In this document: piece by piece, positions 46,276-58,583 of the stretch
How positions within the stretch are numbered: position 1 is the first letter of the stretch
Layout: the number at the start of each line of letters is the position of its first letter
Made by a program: the position numbers and the translations under genes
The notes under the pieces: generated by a model
What the model was told of the DNA's origin: nothing
The model's input: only the letters and a program-made list of their open reading frames with translations
Database searches by the model: none
Source: Papaver somniferum
Taxonomy: Eukaryota; Streptophyta; Magnoliopsida; Ranunculales; Papaveraceae
Assembly (NCBI RefSeq): GCF_003573695.1
Contig: NW_020650971.1
Coordinates: 682,984 to 746,983, forward strand
DNA length: 64,000 nt
Direction of reading: 5' to 3'

Positions 46276-49253
46276 CCTACTGTTTGGTGTCTAGATCCCA
46301 TAGTGGTATTCAATGACTTACGAGGAATATCCATATCCTCGAATATTAGAGAAGGCGAGTGGGATGACGCAAGAACACTTTTTTTTACTTTTTCTTGTTC
46401 GTTGAACTTCAATTATACATGACTTTGTTCCCAGCTACAATACGAGGGTACATTTTCTTCTGTTAACGAAAATTGAATGACATTGCAGTCACATAATGCT
46501 AGATCCACGAGTCGAAGCAGGTAGCCGCAAATAATCACATTCATAGAACCAGATTCATATTTACAGATAACTTCGCCCCAAATTTCGACTGAAATTTCTT
46601 TCTGACTCGGCATTAGCCTATTCCTTGAGGTTGAAGCTATTATGTTTTGGGTTGTTTTCTGTAATTTTTTCCTCTCTTTTTAAATTTTAAGCTCATTGTA
46701 GCCTTTTGGTTGTCGGGTTTTTGTAAGCTTCTGTTGTTAAGCTTCTTGTAAGCCTCTTGGCTGTTGAGTTGTTTTATTCTTTCATTCTTTCAATCTATTT
46801 CACTTCTTTGCTGAGCAAAAGAAAAAAAACATGCAAAACTGTTCTTTGGATGGAAATGCAAAATTTATTAATAATCTCTGCATCAAGTTTAAATGATCCA
46901 TTCTCCCTGGTGCCTAGATCCATAATGTTCTCTAGTGAGGAGGCAGATTCATATCCGCACAAAATCTATGATTCGATTTAATAGCCATGCGCCCGACACT
47001 GTCCATGTCTATCTAATTTTAGAGAAGGCCAGCGGGATGATGCAGCAACATTGATTTCAATATGAGTGTGTGTTTTCTTCTGTTAACGAATCTGAATAGT
47101 TTTGCTCTTTTTGCTTTTGTAATAGTAAATCTTTCCTTTATTCCTGTAACAAGTAAATTGAGTAATTTAAGCCTTTATAGATAACTTTAGAATGATATTG
47201 CAACTACAATACATGCTACATGCACGAGTTCAAAGCAAATAGCAGCAAATATTGACATTCATAGAACAAGATGCTGCATCAAGTCCAGCATTCACCATAT
47301 ATCAGACATGTAATGTAAAAGTAATCAGTAAGTTCGGTTCGTAGTCATTTTTCCAATTTCAAAATTAGAGTGTACTTCATTGTATCTGATTACTTATATG
47401 AACCAAATTGAGGTGCAATCGATGGAGATGTTGGATGAGTGAAGTTGCATTCGAATCGAAATAAGAATGATGTATGCTTGCTCAATTTTGTGCTGAGTGC
47501 AAAAAAAATCACTTTATCATTAAATAAACATGTTTAGAAATGCTGATTTTCGTGTTAATTTTTTTTATTACTGATGTTAAGGTAATAAAAATTTACACCG
47601 ATAAGCTGACTTATAATCTTTATTATATAAATGTGAATATTACCAAGGAGCCGTAAGTTGATTTTCTTCGACACACTGCCGCGCACCACTGTTAAAACAA
47701 TCCATACCACATGGCAAGAAAATTTAAATAGTTGCAGTTCACATATCTCTTGAATTGTATATTTTCAATCACCTCCATCATCTCAACTTCGGAATTGGTA
47801 TCTCAATGAGCTTTTCAGTAGAAAAAGTCACCACTGAGTAATTATATCGTGCATAGTAACTAAGCAATAAAAAACATTTCACGGAACCAATTTATAAGAA
47901 CGTAAACATGCAAAACAGTTCTTTCGATGGAAATGCAAAGCTTATTAATCTTTGTTTCATTTCATGTTGGGTTGTCATATCGTATGACATGAATTTTTAT
48001 TAATATATCACCCCTGCATCAAGTTTGAATATCTCAGCCTACTCTCCCGTGCCTAGACGCCACAATGGTATTCGATGACTTAGGAAGAGATACATATCCA
48101 CACAACGTCTATAATCGACTTTAATACCCATGTGCCTGACACTGGCATGTCTAGCGAATATTAGATAAGGCGATTTGGATGATGCACAACACTGATTTTT
48201 ACTTTTTCTTGTTCGTTGAACTTAATTTACACATGACTTTGTTCTCAGTACAATACGAGGGTACGTTTTCTTCACTTAACGAATCTGAATCAAATTACAT
48301 GCAGTCACATAATGCTAGATGAATGAGTTGAAGCAGGTAGCAGCAAATATTAACATTCATAGAACCAGATTCATATTTACGGATAATTTTTGCCCCACAT
48401 TTCTACTGAAACATTTTGAAGTTAAAATGAAAGAACGATCGACAATCATGTACGAAATTGAAATCTCAATTGCAAAATTGTTATATACGAAACGAAGTAC
48501 TAAATAGTAAGACACTATATTTAATGTTTCGGAAAAGAGTGAAAGACCCGCATCACACCCTGAGCGTACAAAATGGAATGTATCCGGAAGAAGGTATGCA
48601 GCTCGTGAAATCATTTATCACTGCCTTCCGTAAACGTCAACACAAACTATATTCAATGTTTTAGAAGAGAGTCAAAGAGTTCTATTATGAGTGCACCATG
48701 AATTCAAAAAAAAAAAAAGTAATGAAATTTGTCTTTTATATTAAAATTAACAAAATGGTGATGACCATAACCACAACTCGCTCTCCTCTGAAAAAGTGAT
48801 TAATCCGATATTTCACACTTATCTCATCGTTTAAAACCTTTGCATGCAACGTTAAATAATTGATTTAAATGCAGTGGGAATGATTTGACGGCCTTTGCTG
48901 GAACCGTCCTCAGGAAGTCTTTGATTGGCTTTCAGCGAAAAATGACAAATACAAAAGAGATTTAGCAAAAGAAAACACAAAGTTGACTTTATAAACATGA
49001 ACAGGGTGAATCGACCTGTCTAAACAGATTTTTCGGCAGTTTCACACACAGACACGACCGACATTGGTGGTCTAATGATGGATAGCAGGTGAACTACTTT
49101 GAATTAGATAAAACACTCAAATAGGACATGTAATGTAAAAACAATCAGTAGACTTGGTTCATGTTCACGTTTGTTCATTGATTCAATGTTATGGTTTCAC
49201 TTTGTTGATTAAATTGTAGAATCTCAGTATGTTTTGGATTTATGAACGAAAAT
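46276..49253 (+). repeat. family R copies and LINE tail (copy 2)
   Basis: Duplicate of 32986-35991, including the LINE-like tail at about 46640-46832. From about 47340 onward one-base deletions relative to copy 1 are frequent (GTGTAAC to GTGTAC, CCAAAATTG to CCAAATTG, TTCAGAA to TTCGAA and many more). Confidence 0.65.
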
Positions 49254-49972
49254 TGATGGAAACATTACATAATCGATATTGGCCCCACTTTCATCATCTT
49301 TGGCCAGACAGGTGTGGGGTTTAATCTAAAAGGCCTCGTACTATGTAGGGAGATTCCACACCCTATTAGTATCCATCTACAACTCTGCATGTCCCATGTG
49401 AGACTAATATCATGGGCTTGTGTCGAGCCAAATCCCCAACAATCTCCACCTTGGCGAGATCCAAGCTATCTCACCAACTATCGTCGTACGATCACCATTG
49501 CAACATCTTGAGGTACACCTTGCTCCTTTATGTCCACAACTCCACATTGATTGGCACCACTTAGGTGTAATGCATGCCAACTCAATCTACCGTACGCAAT
49601 CATCATCCGTATACTACCGTTGAACCTGGTTACGGTCAATGCGCCACTGAGCCCTGGTAGCCCGTTCATGCTTTCTCCACCCGAGTTATGTTGTGCTAAC
49701 TCCACCATGAGCCCTAGATCCATCTCGGCTTGCCAAGATCCACCCGGGACAAAGTGTTCTGCATCACTTTACTCTGCCTTGCACACCTCATCCTTCTTAG
49801 GGTTGACATCCATAATTGTTCGGTCTCTTAGTATCCATAGCTTTGATACCATTTGATGGATCCTACGGACGTTATAATATCGATATTGTCCCCACTTTCA
49901 CCACCTTTGGCTATACAGGTGTGTGGTTTTAATCTAAAAGGCCTCGGTACTATGTAACGTTCATAGGATCCA
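49254..49972 (-). mobile_element. TRIM-like element (copy 2)
   Basis: Duplicate of 35992-36719: 3' LTR 49254-49441, 5' LTR body 49854-49972, minus-strand primer site between them. It is slightly shorter through small deletions. Confidence 0.72.
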
Positions 49973-49977
49973 TCTAA

Positions 49978-51304
49978 TGGTATCAGAGCTAGGGATACTA
50001 AGAGATCGAATAGTTATGGATGTCAACCCTAATGAAGGATGAGGTGTGCAAGGAAGGGTAAAGTGATGTGGAACACTTTGGCTCGGGTGGAGATTGGAAA
50101 GTCGAGATGGAGCTAGGGCTCATGGTGGAGTTAGCACAACATAAAGGAGTAAGTTGTATTTTCTCAAAAAATTTCATAACGGATAATCATATGATGATGG
50201 TTGGTTTGATGGTCAGGATTTTTCACTAAGGTGGAGATTTGTACAATCACTAGTAAGTTGGATTGTTAAGTCTGAGTTGGTGACGTTCAAGTTTGGTTTG
50301 CTCTTTTCTGGTAGAGGTTCTAAGGAACAATTTGGATGAACTACATTTCTGTTTGATTCATATTGAGGATATGTAGGAAACCAGTAATGGTGCAATCGAT
50401 GTTCAGAAGATGGAGGATAATAAGTTGATCGTATCACACGTGAATGCATGTAACTAGGTGGAGAATTGTAGGGAAACGTAGGTTTCCTATTTTAGATCAA
50501 AGAAAAGACTAAGTTCTAAAGGATTCTGGAAAGGCTCCGTTTGGGAAACGTAGATAGTTTAGGACAACTTCCATATATAAGATGGGTTTCCTAATTTACC
50601 ATGGTTTCCTTGGGAACCATGTTTGTGACCCCTATATAAGGAGGTCTAGGCTAGGCTAAGTGTTTAGTTTTGGAATCCTCAATGTAAATCTCGTTGAGAT
50701 GTGAGGCTATTGAGGTGGTTATGTGAGAGACCTAATGGTGGAAGGAGTACATCATTATGATGCTTATGGGATACTTATCGATGTTGTAAGATATGTCGTT
50801 ATGGAGTATTTGTATGGAGATGTTGGTAAGACATCTTGTTGAGGAGAAGATCATCTTGGTGGTGCTAGATTAGATTATTGGTGTTGAGCTAAAGGCGTCC
50901 ATGATAATTTATATCAGGGTGTGAAGAGAAGATCATCTCGTTGGATCTTATAGGGTGCTCGTGAAAGTTCTTGTGTTCGATCACAAATGTGGTGAGTCAA
51001 TGGATTGATTTAGTAAATCAGTTGTGTAATTCTCAGCGGTAATTCTATAATAAATAAAGAGGTCGTAGCCGTTTGGTGGATGTAGACAACATACACACAT
51101 TGTGTATATTGTTGAACCACGTTAAATCCGTGAATACTTTTCTTCTTTTTGCTTTGTTTATGTCTCGCATCTATGTTCTTTTCTTTCTATTCTTCTTATC
51201 CTAGATCATAGTAAGGTTCATGGAGAAATCCGAGAGATCAAGTGTTTCTTGTTAGCTAATATGTTTCCGCAAGATTAACACGTAGATGGCTCTGAACCCC
51301 AACA
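49978..51304 (+). mobile_element. non-autonomous copia-like element with 838-bp LTR (copy 2)
   Basis: Duplicate of 36725-38048: primer site 49978-49989, LTR 50467-51304. It has a short duplication GGCTAGGCTA near 50648 absent from copy 1. Confidence 0.68.
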
Positions 51305-51489
51305 GGTGAGTCACTGTCGAAGTTAGGAACAGAATCAAAATGATATATACGAGTACTTTTTGTCCGTACAAAAAATATAAGCATGATTTTTCTAATGTCT
51401 TAGCAGTTGAAAATTAAATTTAGCAGTAAATTCATATTTTCTCTTAGAGTTGTATTTTCAATTGAATAATACTATGACACTGTATAACA

Positions 51490-52570
51490 ATGATTGAGAG
51501 CATTTGTTTTGTCATTGTTATCGCTACGGATCCTCAACAACGATGATGCTAAACTTACAATCTTTGGAATCATTGAAGTACTTGGAAGTGACGAAGATTT
51601 CAAGTCGTGTTGAAGACGCCAAGGAGATCAAGCATTTTGATGAGAAGCTACAATTTTTATCTATTTTTGTAATCCATATGTGTTGATAGTTTTGTCACTA
51701 AAATTGGTAAAGGGAGGGATTGTTAGAGCATTGCTCGGTCGAACTCGCATTCATTGCTATCTAAAGCAGGTTTGTCAATGTTAGTGATCAAGACTATAAG
51801 CCTTGATTTCTAGCCTATTTATAGATGTCTCAGACAAGGACATAGTTTGTGTAGTTGAGCTTAAACTTCACGGTATTCATCATTTGAAGACGAAGAACTA
51901 CTAAGGGGATCTTGTAGAACTTCATCGAAAAAAGGTATGTGGAGACTTGAACTCATCTTTCACTAGGAAAGTCTATTTCTACTCTATCATCTATATTGAG
52001 ACATAAGTCGTATTTACGATATAGTTTTCTATTATACACATTTGAGATTTCGAGCTGAGTATATCTCTTCTATATTTCTCTAAATATGTGTTGGCAAGCT
52101 TTCGCTTTAGCCATGTTCATCTTTACTCGTGACGAAAGTCATGTGGACATTTCAATTACTTGAAAATTGCTTTGATGAAAAATAGTTTGTGAATAACAAC
52201 TATATAACATCCTCTAAGAATGTTTCAATGATTGAGATGAAGAGTTGAGATTATGTAACCATCTTTGGATATAAGCATATATAGTGTGTTCGCACATTAG
52301 TGTATAAATCCATAAATCGGGATCCAAGTGTATGCATATGTGTGTATACGAAATTGGTGAGGGAGAAAGGTTAAGTATGCGTACCCATACACATAGTGGC
52401 GGAAGTTTTCTAACCGAAAATTTCTGCTGAGTTTTATTTTGAAAAACTCTTAACTAGTCACCTTAAGTACGCGTACTGGCGGAATTTTTCTACCCGAAAA
52501 ATTCTGCTGAGTTTGGAAACTAAACCAACTCAAATCCGGTTGCTTAAGTACGCATACCCGTGAAAAGTAA
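51490..52570 (+). mobile_element. 3' end of the second SIRE-type element (copy 2)
   Basis: Duplicate of 38238-39318. The LTR starts TGTTAGAGCATTGCTC at 51721. Few differences from copy 1. Confidence 0.6.
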
Positions 52571-53034
52571 AATGATGTTAATGTTAAGGTAATAATTTAT
52601 GCATCACCAGGCTAACTTACCATATTTATGATGTTAAATGTCAATAATTAGTAAGGGAGAGCCATGATTGTACAGTCTGCCGCGCGCCATCGGGATAAAA
52701 ATATAAACCACATGGAAACATAATGCATTAAAATATAGTAGATCACATATTTCTTGAATTGTATATTTTTAATTATCTCCGTCATCCTAACTTCCTAATT
52801 GGTATGTCATAACTTTGTTTTTCCGAAGAAAAAGTCACCACTGGGTAAATTATAAGGTACATATTAAGAACAAAGCGACAATTTTTTTTTATTGAACCAG
52901 TTTATCGAACATAAACATGCAAAACTATGCCTCGGGTGAAATACACAACTTATTAATCTTTTATCTTTGTTCCATTTCCGATTGGGTTATCATATCGTAT
53001 ACAATGAATTTATGATGATACAACGCATCACTTA
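52571..53034 (+). repeat. family R, right flank of the duplication
   Basis: It continues through the duplication end (52912-52915) into single-copy sequence: AAACATGCAAAACTATGCC, then blocks corresponding to 24730-24830 in other copies. This shows the right breakpoint lies inside a family R unit. The Tat element's LTR interrupts it at 53035. Confidence 0.6.
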
Positions 53035-54019
53035 TGTGAACACATAAATCACGAAAAATCCACGTGTTCACAAACAACGTTCACGTACACTCTATATCAT
53101 AAATTATGCGCTTTATGCGTAAGGGGAGGTGATTATATCGATTCATCTACTCAGAGCCTTCGGGCTCGTCATTTTCTAGTCGTATATTATCACTTATAAT
53201 GCTCATATAATAGAGTAAATAGAGATCGAATTATAAATGTAAAGTGCATGATGTAAAACGCTGAATGTAAAGTGTTGAAATGTAAATAAGACAAAGATTT
53301 ACGTGGTTCAGCACTAAGGCCTACATCCACGTGGTTGGTGTTTCACTATGTATTGAGTGGTTACAAAGATAGTCGAATGACTTTAAAGTGTACATAGGTC
53401 AGCGGAAATAAGGAATTTACTTACTCTTCCTATTTCTCTCTCCTACGTTCTCCTGTAATTGCTATGGATTGGTCGACCCCTTCTCTCTTAGTGGAGAGGG
53501 GTATTTATAGGGTTACAAAGTGGGGTCCACTTCTGAAGGCCGTTATAATCTTATCGTCTTGTGCTTTGTGTCAATATCGCAGATATCTTCGTCTTCTACG
53601 ATGCCCCCAGTGTTCCATGCTTGATGACGAAGAGTTGTCATCGTGTCTTCCATAGGTTGGTCGACACGTATACAGCTCAGGGCGTTTAATGCGGGTGGTT
53701 GGGTCGTCTGTACGCGCCAGACATACGTCCTCTGCTCCTGTCATATCTGTGTCAGTCGGATTAATCCCAACCACTGGTCTTGGATCTTTCTTGAGATGGG
53801 ATAAAGTAAGTCTTTGGATGTTGTTTAGTGCTTTGCAATGGCATTATATTTCGGTACTCCTCGATTCTTCGCCATTGGATCTGTTGGATGAGGGCCTTGC
53901 CCTGAGGAGATACGTCTCTTGGCTGTATGCGCGTGGCATCACACCTTGATGTCCATGATTGTATGTCTTCCTCGTGTTTCTCCATAGACACATGGTGGAT
54001 AATGAAATATGTACACACA
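53035..54019 (-). repeat. Tat element 3' LTR
   Basis: On the minus strand it starts TGTGTGTACATATTTC, directly after a purine tract, and appears to end ...TTTATGTGTTCACA at 53035. TATAAATA at 53502-53509 (minus) is the likely promoter. The end wording GGCCTTAGTGCTGAACCACG, with an ACGTGG/CCACGT inverted pair, is near 53300-53335. The left boundary is inferred from the inverted ends and from where family R stops. Confidence 0.65.
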
Positions 54020-54038
54020 ATTTTCCCATTTTCTTCTG
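54020..54038 (-). other. Tat polypurine tract
   Basis: On the minus strand AGAAGAAAATGGGAAAAT precedes the LTR start TGTGTGTAC. Confidence 0.65.
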
Positions 54039-54418
54039 ACTTGGGTGTCAGTTAAAGTTAGAGGAAAAACGTCACATATTCCTCATGTCTCTCCTAATAA
54101 CTTCCCCTAGATAATAGGGCACGTTTCCTACACCTTGCAATAACTGCTCCCTGGGTAAAGGAACGGTCATTGTCTTCTTCAAGGCTTATAAGTAGGAAAG
54201 AGAATGTGAAATTTTTTAGAAATAAATTTCATTCCCTCCCTGTCAGTCCTTCATTCTTATTCTTCTAAGGTTTTTGTTCTTCATTCTTGTTCTTTAGCCA
54301 TTAATTGCTACTTCCCTTATATTGAATAAGACCTGCTCTTGATTTTTCTGTGCTCATCTGTTGCTGTGGTTCGTTGTCTTCTTGGTTGTGCTCTTGTTCT
54401 AAAATCTCTCACATACAG
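54039..54418 (+). other. upstream region and leader of the antisense gene
   Basis: A TTATAA at 54186-54191 could serve as a core promoter for the plus-strand gene. The leader exon would end at 54418, before GTAAGAG. Start site unknown. Confidence 0.3.
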
Positions 54419-57400
54419 GTAAGAGATTTCTCTTTGATTTTGATCTTGATTACTTTGTTCATCTTCTGCTACTGTAGTCTTTAGCTTTGTGATGAAGAAC
54501 ACATGCAGAAGCATATATGCTTGCCCCTGTTCTTCATTACAAAGTGCATAAGCCCGAGGGCAGCCAAGATGAACCGACGTTTTCTCGGTTTTTTGTTTTT
54601 GATCTTTAGTTGTTCCTTTGTAACAACTTCTAACTTGTTTTTGTGCTTCTTCGCAGATATGACCGATCGTCCGCGGGTTCCTTATCAGACTCCGCCGGCT
54701 CGTCCGCGTAGATCTCCTCCACACAGAGACCCTGATATATCTCCACCTGGTGGAGGCTCCTCTAGGCCTTCACATGCAGATCCTCGTGCTCAAAGGGTCT
54801 CATCTTTTTCTGGTCAGAAGGCTTCGTCTACCAAGAAAGGAGATCCACCGGAGGTTCCTCCTGGCTCTAGGTATGCGGTTATCCGCACCTCTTATCGTTC
54901 GCGTGACGATTCTAGGGGTATGCAGGCTCCTCCTTCTCGTAATGAAGTGTTGGATGTTCCGCCTCTTCGTTCTATGGCTCCACCTTCAATGCCCCAACAG
55001 AAGCCTCTGTCTCCTCCTCCATCGGTCCCTTCAAAAGGGAAATCCTCCAAGGGTACTGTGTCGAAGGTTGATCCACCCAAGAGTCTTCCTTCCAAAAGGA
55101 AGGCTTCAGACTTGAGTCCTCCGAAGAATCCTATGCCATATCCCGCTGACGAGGAAGACGCTGCCCCAGTAATACGAAGCGTCTCAGTTGGTAAGAAGAA
55201 GGTCACATTTAAGCATATTGATCTTGAGCTGTTTAAGGACAAACATGAGCTCCAAGCATTCGATGTCCGCTTCTATGCTCCCGACGATGATATCACCTAT
55301 GAACTCCTCTCGAATTATCAGTTCGATGAATTTCATCTGCTGACTACAGTAGGAGCCTTCGAGGCGGGTCTTATGTTGCCTCTGTATAAGTCGGGTGGAT
55401 ATTTTTATTACGATGTGATGGCTGGTCGTGAAGGTTCTTCTACAAATACCCATAGTCGTTCTGTATCACAGTTGACTGGGAATTATCTTCTTGTGCTGAA
55501 GGAATGTTATCTTCAGAGTAAGGGAGAAACAATGATGACCTGCTACGTCTCTGATCCCACTAAGAGAGAGTGGTATATGGTATACCCCCCAAAATTTCAA
55601 TAATTCCTTCTGGGATTATATCAACAGCCGGAACCGTAAACCACGGAGTGTTGGTCTTCGTAATATTGCTGCTCCTCGTGGTGAGATTCGTCTTTTAAGT
55701 GAGGTGAGCGATGCTAAGATGAAATATGTTCATGGTACGGAGGGGTTTGTTAACAAGAGACTTTTTCCTTCCCGTGAGAGGATCAAGCGTGATCATGATT
55801 ATGAGTTGCATGCCACCGTTATTGAGGTTGTTGGCCCTTGGGATTATGGTTGGATTCCTGGTCCGCATGGATGGCGTCCTACTGCTAATAACAAACCTCG
55901 TGAAACTGCCCCTGCTCGTTATGGGGGTTTCTGTTCTTGGCGTTTGAACTTTGCAGGAATGGATTTTCCTTATGACCCCGACGTTGTTGATGGAGACGTT
56001 GTTGATGGAGACAAGGAGGAGAGTTCCGATGCTACCCTTTCCTCGAAGAGTATTGCAACTGCCAAGGTATGGCTTCTTCTTATACTTGCCCCTTTTTTCC
56101 TTATTTCGAAAATTTTAAATTTTTTCAAGTAAAGGAGAAAATAATCTTTTGATGTAATTCTTTATTGTTTTGTAGGTGACGAAGAAGAAGAAGATTGGTC
56201 CTAAGCAATCTTCTAATGTTGTAGCTGATGAGACTAAGGTCCATGAGGAGGTCACCAGCCCCGAGAACGAAGAATTTGCCAAGGATGAAGAAATGTTCGA
56301 TGGGGAGGAACGCACTGATACTACCGCTGGTGGCACCGGTGATGAAGAACTTTCCCCTGGTGGCAACAACACTGGTGGTCCTCTTCCCGCCGTCTCCCAA
56401 GAGTTCTCCTTTGGTATAATTTATTCTGTGGGGGAAACTTTTGATGTGAATGTTTCCATGGGTCTTGCTTCAGAATTCTCATTGCTTTCCCCAAACGATG
56501 ATTGAGATGTGCTTGGGAACTCTGGCAAAGGTGATGCCACAGGTCAACCGACCGTAGACGCGGATGTTAGTTCTGAGGGTGATGATGCCGAAGCCCATGC
56601 AAACGAGGAGGCAGCGGCAAAGGAGAAGTCTGCGGCTGGGAGAGGAACTGTTGTCAGAGAAGCTTCTACCGAGTCTCCCTTGGAAGATTTCCCGCAGTCT
56701 CTGATGCTTGAGGGTGACGACGTCATCTTGGATTGGCTTAATAAAAATAATTTGATGTTCGTCCCCAACCCTGCTCCGGTGCTTCTTGGCGAGAAAAACT
56801 CTGATGCATATACTCGTCGGATGATGTAGTTTTCTGCTGAGGATCAGGTCGCGGAGGTGTGGGACAAGAATCTGAAAGTTTCGGAGGCTAATCTTGTGGT
56901 TGACCCTCCCTCCACTATTGCTGATATGATGGCTATTGCTGACGGGTACCAGTACCGCTTCCCCCAGCAGCAAATGTTAGAGGTAAGCTGTCGTGCTTTT
57001 TTCCTTTTTAGTACTTGCACAACATGATGGTGTAATAATCTTATTCTTCCTCGAAACGCAGATGATGAGGAGTGAACATTGCAACCACACTCTGTATCAA
57101 TTTTTCAATGAAAAGTCTTTAAAGTTAGAGGTCAAGCTTCGTCACAGAGAAGAGGAGCTATCTGCGGCGGAGATAGTTATCTCTGCTAGAGATAAGGAGA
57201 TAAGTGAGTTGAAGAGTCGCCTCAAAGGGAAAGAACAGCTAGGCAACGAAGAGGAGAAGCTTCGTTTAGAGCTCGCTAAGATCCGTAGCGAGTTGAAGCA
57301 CGCTCGTAAAAATGCTTCATCTTTCACAGGTTCGTATTCTCCCAATTTCTTACCCCTCATGATTCCCTTCTTATACTTTAGTGTTCTGTCTGAGTCTACC

Positions 57401-58583
57401 CACCCTATCTTCAGTGGGTGGAGTCCCAGAGCTGATATGGCTTCAGAATAAAAGGGAACGACAGAAATCCCGCATCAAAGAGTTAGTGGAGAAGATAAAG
57501 AGCGAGGCCGATAAGTGGAATGCTCGTGCTGATGAGCATAACGCCTAAACAGTTGAATGGAGAGAAAAACGAGTAAAAATGGTTGATATGCAAAATAGTT
57601 ACAACCATGATTGTCGTTTGTTCAATGGTACGCTGTTGTGGACGCGTGATAATCTGCGGGAAGCCCGAGAGTATGCTTCGTCCTTAGAAGCTAGAATAAA
57701 TCTTCTGGAGGAAGAATTACTACAGGCTCGTTCCTCTCAGGGCCCCGAAATTAGAGATTATGTGCAGCGTCTTTCCAAAGAGAGGGACGATGCCAGGGCT
57801 GAGGCCGGTGCCCTTAGCAAGGACCTAGCTGCGTCTCGGGATGATGTAGCCCGCCAGGCTGAGTCTGAGAGAAATATCGAAGTAAATATGTACATACTTA
57901 ACAAGGGATTGGAGGAGATAAATAACGAAGTCAATCATCTTCGTCACTTGGATTCAATGAAGCAGGTAGAATTAGATGCAAGTCAATTTGCTCTTACCAA
58001 CCTTCAGATGGATTATAAGAAAATATCCGATGAGTATGACTTTCTTGATGAGGCTCGAGATGCGTCTGTTAACGAATATGAGGAGGCTTCGGCTAATGTC
58101 GAAGGTATAGCCTCGTTTCATCGAGTGTGATCTTGTAATTTCATCGTTCTAACCCCTTGGTGTTTCTAATTTTCAGAGCTCGAGGGACAGCTTCGCGCTG
58201 CAAATGACAAACTTGAAAAGGCTCAATCTGCCTTAGTGCAGCAGGAAGGGAAAGCTACCTACTACAAGGGCCTAGCTGCGTCTCGTGATGAAGCAGCTAA
58301 TTTCGTCTCCAAAGAGGTGAGCCTTATATCCTCTCCGTTGTCACAGGCTGAGATGAAGACTACCATCATTCCATATAAGGCTCGTTGTCAGTTGGTCGAG
58401 GAGACTAACAAGGTTGTGGACAAGATTGAGCGTGATCTTAAGACCGAACATGTCCTCGTCAAGAATTATCCTCGTCGTCCTCAGCCCGCGCCTTTGTCTG
58501 GTTCCTCGGGGCCTTCTTCAGGTGGGAGTGTACCTTCGTCTCAGAGGAAGAACCCTGCTGGCGGAGCTGAATCGTTTAAGTAG
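54419..58583 (+). pseudogene. antisense multi-exon ORF of the Tat element, broken
   Basis: The 5'-leader intron is 54419-54656. Coding exons are 54659-56066, 56176-56982, 57062-57329, 57430-58104 and 58177-58583. Introns of 109, 79, 100 and 72 bp have GT-AG ends. Removing one base from the C6 run at 55585-55590 gives an exact multiple of three, 1187 residues. Stops at 56503 (TGA), 56827 (TAG) and 57546 (TAA) interrupt it. The N-terminal 190 residues are Pro/Ser/Lys rich. A folded part follows (FKHIDLELFKDKHELQAFDV, then LLTTVGAFEAGLMLPLY), next an acidic linker, and a long coiled coil (EELSAAEIVISARDKEISEL; LAASRDDVARQAESERN). The Ser/Pro-rich tail ends GGAESFK. Extra ORFs, some antisense, are known downstream of pol in Tat elements; their function is not established. 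It faces pol, with 752 bp between the 3' ends. Confidence 0.75.

Larger units (their letters stand above)
39661..52915 (+). repeat. 13.3-kb tandem segmental duplication, copy 2
   Basis: Direct copy of 26374-39660, net 36 bp shorter. Most of the length is nearly identical, but the stretch of about 47340-49900 shows dozens of one-base losses relative to copy 1. The offset falls from 13290 at 33123 to 13262 at 35992 and 13252 at 38252. An insertion of about 11 bp (a repeat of AAAATTATTC) is present near 41413. Confidence 0.95.

Noticed and set aside
54317..54724. Minus-strand 135-codon frame over the antisense gene's leader
   Set aside because: Shadow of the plus-strand leader and first exon; composition is low-complexity and no domain is seen.
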